9,258 nucleotides of DNA from an uncultured Muribaculaceae bacterium (GTDB taxonomy: Bacteria; Bacteroidota; Bacteroidia; Bacteroidales; Muribaculaceae): the NCBI GenBank assembly GCA_947173755.1, contig CAMWGM010000045.1, forward strand, positions 1 through 9,258, written 5' to 3'. Made by a program: the position numbers and the translations under genes. Positions 6,797-9,258 of the stretch are shown here, one piece after another (positions within the stretch are counted from its first letter, which is position 1; each line of letters begins with the position of its first letter). The notes below the pieces were generated by a model that saw only the letters and a program-made list of their open reading frames with translations, was not told the DNA's origin and did no database searches.

Positions 6797-7678
6797 ATGA
6801 CACGCATCCTGTCACTCCTCATCACTCTTCTTCTGGGCGCTACTTCTCAGGTCGGGGCGCAACTGCTATGGCGCATCGAAACGCCCGACGGTCAAAACAT
6901 TTCTTACCTCTTAGGCACACACCATCTTGCTCCGGTCGAGGTGCTCGACTCTCTCTCCGGATATAAGGAGGCATTTGCCAATGCCGAGGTGATTGTCGGT
7001 GAACTTGATATGAACTCACTTCAGAATCCGGATGTAATTTCCTCGCTGGCCTCCATGGCCGTCGCTCCCGCCGACTCGACTCTCACGTCACTTCTAACCC
7101 CGGCACAACGTGACTCGGTGGAGAGTGTCATGAAGGAATATCTTGGTGAATCGGCCACTCTCGATCTTTTCGCGTGGATGAAACCGGTGCAAGTCTCTAT
7201 CCTCCTTGCCACGGCCCAGACAATGAAGGCTTTCCCGGACTTCGATGTGTCGCGTCAACTCGACACATTTATCCAGAAGCAGGCGCTGACGGCAGGAAAG
7301 GAGGTGAAAGGGCTTGAGACCGTCTCCCAGCAGGCATCACTCATCTATGGCTCACCTATCAGTGAACAGGTGTCCGAACTGCTCGACGCAGTGGCCAATC
7401 ATAACGAGTCGCTGCAGATGGCCCGTCGTCTAGCCGCTCTCTATCTCGATGGTGATCTCGACGGCATGCTCGCGCTGATGGAGGAGCCCGGAGCCGGGTT
7501 CAACACCCGTCAGCAGGACAGGCTGATCGCCGCCCGCAACGCCGAATGGGTCAAGATGCTCGCCACTTTTCTCCCGACAGCCAGTCTGCTGATCGTGGTC
7601 GGCGCGGGACATCTCCCCGGAGTCAACGGTCTTATCTCCCTTCTCCGCAAGGAGGGTTTTACGGTCAATCCTGCATAA
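6797..7678 (+). CDS. Secreted TraB/GumN family protein
   Basis: This 293-residue protein belongs to the TraB/PrgY/GumN family (related to the Tiki metalloproteases). A signal peptide (about 1-21, ending VGAQ) places it in the periplasm or attached to an envelope surface. Conserved family positions are visible: the LLGTHH block (38-43) near the N-terminus, GELD (68-71), KGLET (171-175), the ARNAEW segment (247-252) and VVGAGHLPGVNGLISLLRKEGF (267-288) near the C-terminus. The conserved His and Glu residues could form a metal or catalytic site. Family members are poorly characterised, and the substrate here is unknown. It has its own promoter, and the ABC ATPase starts 12 bases after its stop, so they are probably co-transcribed. 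The start at 6797 is the only one giving a complete signal peptide. Confidence 0.87.
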   Translation: MTRILSLLITLLLGATSQVGAQLLWRIETPDGQNISYLLGTHHLAPVEVLDSLSGYKEAFANAEVIVGELDMNSLQNPDVISSLASMAVAPADSTLTSLLTPAQRDSVESVMKEYLGESATLDLFAWMKPVQVSILLATAQTMKAFPDFDVSRQLDTFIQKQALTAGKEVKGLETVSQQASLIYGSPISEQVSELLDAVANHNESLQMARRLAALYLDGDLDGMLALMEEPGAGFNTRQQDRLIAARNAEWVKMLATFLPTASLLIVVGAGHLPGVNGLISLLRKEGFTVNPA

Positions 7679-7690
7679 ACATTACCCGTC

Positions 7691-8542
7691 ATGGTATCAA
7701 TTGATAAACTGACATTCAGATATAACAAAAAGGACTACCGTCCTGCCGTAAGCGACATAACCGGACGGATAGCCGAAGGAATCGTGCTGCTCCTCGGCGA
7801 GAACGGAGCCGGCAAGACCACTCTGCTCAGACTCATTGCCGGAAAACTTATCCCTCAGGAAGGGACTGTTGACCTCCATCCCGGAAATCCGGCAAGCAGA
7901 ATGCCGTCGGTGCTCAACCGTCTCTTCTTTGTCGGTGACGACATGACAATTCCCTCACGCGACATCGTCACTTTCGCACGCGACTTCGGAATCCTTTATC
8001 CTAACTTCTCCGCCGAAACACTCTCCTCAAATCTTGAGGAATTCGGGCTGACCGGCACGGAGCGTTTCGACTCACTGTCGCTCGGAAACCGCCACAAGAC
8101 CCTGATCGCTTTCGCGCTCGCGCTCGGGGTGGATCTTCTGCTGCTCGACGAGCCGGCCAACGGACTCGATATTACTTCGAAGGCATCTCTGCGCCGCATG
8201 ATGGCACGATGCGTCGGTCCCGACCAGACCGTCCTTATCTCGACACACACTGTAGCCGATCTCCACGAACTCTACGATGGGGTGATGGTCATGTCGAAAG
8301 GCCGGTTGCTTCTTTCGGTATCGACTTATGAGGTTGCATCGCGTCTGGCATTCACCGTCAGCGATATTCCTCCCCGCGAAGCCTTGTTCTTCGAACAGCG
8401 TGCGGGACGCTTTCATTCGGTCACTCCGCTTCCTCCCGGATCGGAGCCTGTCACCGAAACCGATTATTCACTTCTCTACTCGGCCCTTCTCTCTCCGAAA
8501 GCCGACGAAATCATTACACTCCTTACCAAAAATGACGACTGA
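7691..8542 (+). CDS. ABC transporter ATP-binding protein
   Basis: This 283-residue cytoplasmic ATPase should energise a membrane partner. Walker A is GENGAGKTT (36-44, K42), the signature is the divergent LSLGN (129-133) in place of LSGGQ, Walker B is LLLLDEP (149-155, catalytic E154), the D-loop is NGLD (157-160) and the switch histidine is H186 in STHT. The Q-loop position lies in FFVGDDM (79-85) and lacks the usual glutamine. The YPNF segment (103-106) and overall form match a group of Bacteroidota ABC ATPases that sit next to a permease-like membrane protein. The last 60 residues form a C-terminal extension of unclear role. The ATPase lies 12 bases after the TraB-family gene and overlaps the next gene by 11 bases, so all three are likely one operon. 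The substrate cannot be deduced. Confidence 0.92.
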   Translation: MVSIDKLTFRYNKKDYRPAVSDITGRIAEGIVLLLGENGAGKTTLLRLIAGKLIPQEGTVDLHPGNPASRMPSVLNRLFFVGDDMTIPSRDIVTFARDFGILYPNFSAETLSSNLEEFGLTGTERFDSLSLGNRHKTLIAFALALGVDLLLLDEPANGLDITSKASLRRMMARCVGPDQTVLISTHTVADLHELYDGVMVMSKGRLLLSVSTYEVASRLAFTVSDIPPREALFFEQRAGRFHSVTPLPPGSEPVTETDYSLLYSALLSPKADEIITLLTKNDD

Positions 8543-9258
8543 TACTTCAATATATACCGACGGCTTTTCATGGCGACGGGTCATGAAATTCGGCCTTCTC
8601 TACCGCCGCGAACTCCGCATCGCCGCCATCGTCTTCGGGATAGCGATGGTGGTCAGTTATCTGCTGACCGCATGGACATTTAAGATGAATTTTATGAAGC
8701 CTTTGCTTCTTATCTCCATGGTGTCCGGCTGGTTCATCTACTCGATTCCACTTCTTTTTGCCTTTTCACCCGTTAATACAGCATCTTTGCTCCCGATAAA
8801 GCCTATCGAACGCTGGACTTTCCTTATGCTTTTTCCGGTCATGGCCACCGTCTACACCAATTTCTGGTGGTATGGGACAGCATTTTTCGCACATCTGGTT
8901 TTTGACTGGCCTACCTTCGGATATTACTCCCGCGAAATTATGACCATGACCGTGCCCAACGAGTTACCCGAAAATTTCCCTAAGGTGGTTTTTGTTATAG
9001 GTATCGCTCAATTGCTGGCACTATACTACATGGCTCTTGCAGGAGTTTTCAGCGCGCGCCGTCATCCTTTGCTCAAAGGTATCGGAGGTATTCTGATCCT
9101 TTTCGGAGTGACTCTTCTGATGTCGATCGTATGGGGAATATGGTTTGGCTTCAAGATGGTGAATGCGAATCCTGAAATAGTTGCCGGTGAACACGTGGAT
9201 AAACTTCTTAACCAGTGGCTTTCGCCTCTCTACGTGTTGATGGTCATATCGTGCCTCG
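8532..9258 (+). CDS. Multi-pass membrane protein, probable ABC transporter permease (3' truncated by window)
   Basis: An open frame runs from the ATG at 8532 through the window end (242 codons visible, no stop). It overlaps the end of the ATPase gene by 11 bases in another frame, a sign of translational coupling. The product begins MTTDTSIYTDGFSWRRVMKFGLLYRREL and has about five full hydrophobic helices (near residues 30-48, 57-78, 96-121, 151-174 and 184-206), with a sixth starting at about 230. The segment LLPIKPIERW (86-95) resembles the short LP..xxEK motif after the second helix in Bacteroidota ABC permease-like proteins; this is from memory. Gene order and coupling make it the likely membrane partner of the ATPase. 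An internal ATG at 8583 (MKFGLLY) is an alternative start. The substrate is unknown, and the C-terminus is not seen. Confidence 0.75.
   Translation, partial: MTTDTSIYTDGFSWRRVMKFGLLYRRELRIAAIVFGIAMVVSYLLTAWTFKMNFMKPLLLISMVSGWFIYSIPLLFAFSPVNTASLLPIKPIERWTFLMLFPVMATVYTNFWWYGTAFFAHLVFDWPTFGYYSREIMTMTVPNELPENFPKVVFVIGIAQLLALYYMALAGVFSARRHPLLKGIGGILILFGVTLLMSIVWGIWFGFKMVNANPEIVAGEHVDKLLNQWLSPLYVLMVISCL

Overview
The window looks like a chromosomal segment of a member of the Bacteroidales, probably the Muribaculaceae or a close relative. This is inferred from three things. Every recognisable promoter has the Bacteroidota TTTG / TAnnTTTG form. The gene starts lack Shine-Dalgarno sequences. The proteins are of Bacteroidota type (an acidic-tailed RpoC, a MetK of about 430 residues, a DUF6155-like protein). 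The species cannot be named from the sequence alone.

Layout. (1) 1-622 is the 3' end of rpoC, closed by a strong intrinsic terminator. (2) 770-1735 is a secreted pectin methylesterase (CE8) with its own promoter. (3) 1736-2010 is a gene-free but information-rich leader in front of metK. It holds a promoter, a SAM-II-like aptamer, a hairpin, an intrinsic terminator, and an 18-bp alternative pairing that looks like an antiterminator. (4) 2011-3312 is metK (S-adenosylmethionine synthetase). (5) 3468-3830 is rplS (ribosomal protein L19) with a promoter and a structured leader. (6) A bidirectional terminator separates rplS from a convergent minus-strand pair: a full-length three-domain DsbD (4511-6553) followed by a small DUF6155-like gene (3959-4489). 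(7) A divergent intergenic region (6554-6796) leads to a plus-strand operon: a secreted TraB/GumN-family protein (6797-7678), an ABC ATPase (7691-8542) and an overlapping multi-pass membrane protein (8532 to the window end, cut off).

How the parts work together. Most genes are housekeeping: transcription, SAM synthesis, translation and periplasmic thiol redox. The most notable element is the metK leader. It appears to be a complete transcription-terminating SAM switch, in which the conserved aptamer strands can instead pair with the 5' arm of the terminator. High SAM would then shut off the enzyme that makes SAM. The last three genes look co-transcribed: an ABC ATPase-permease pair plus a periplasmic TraB-family protein of unknown substrate.

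No tRNA, rRNA, CRISPR, insertion sequence or phage gene was seen.
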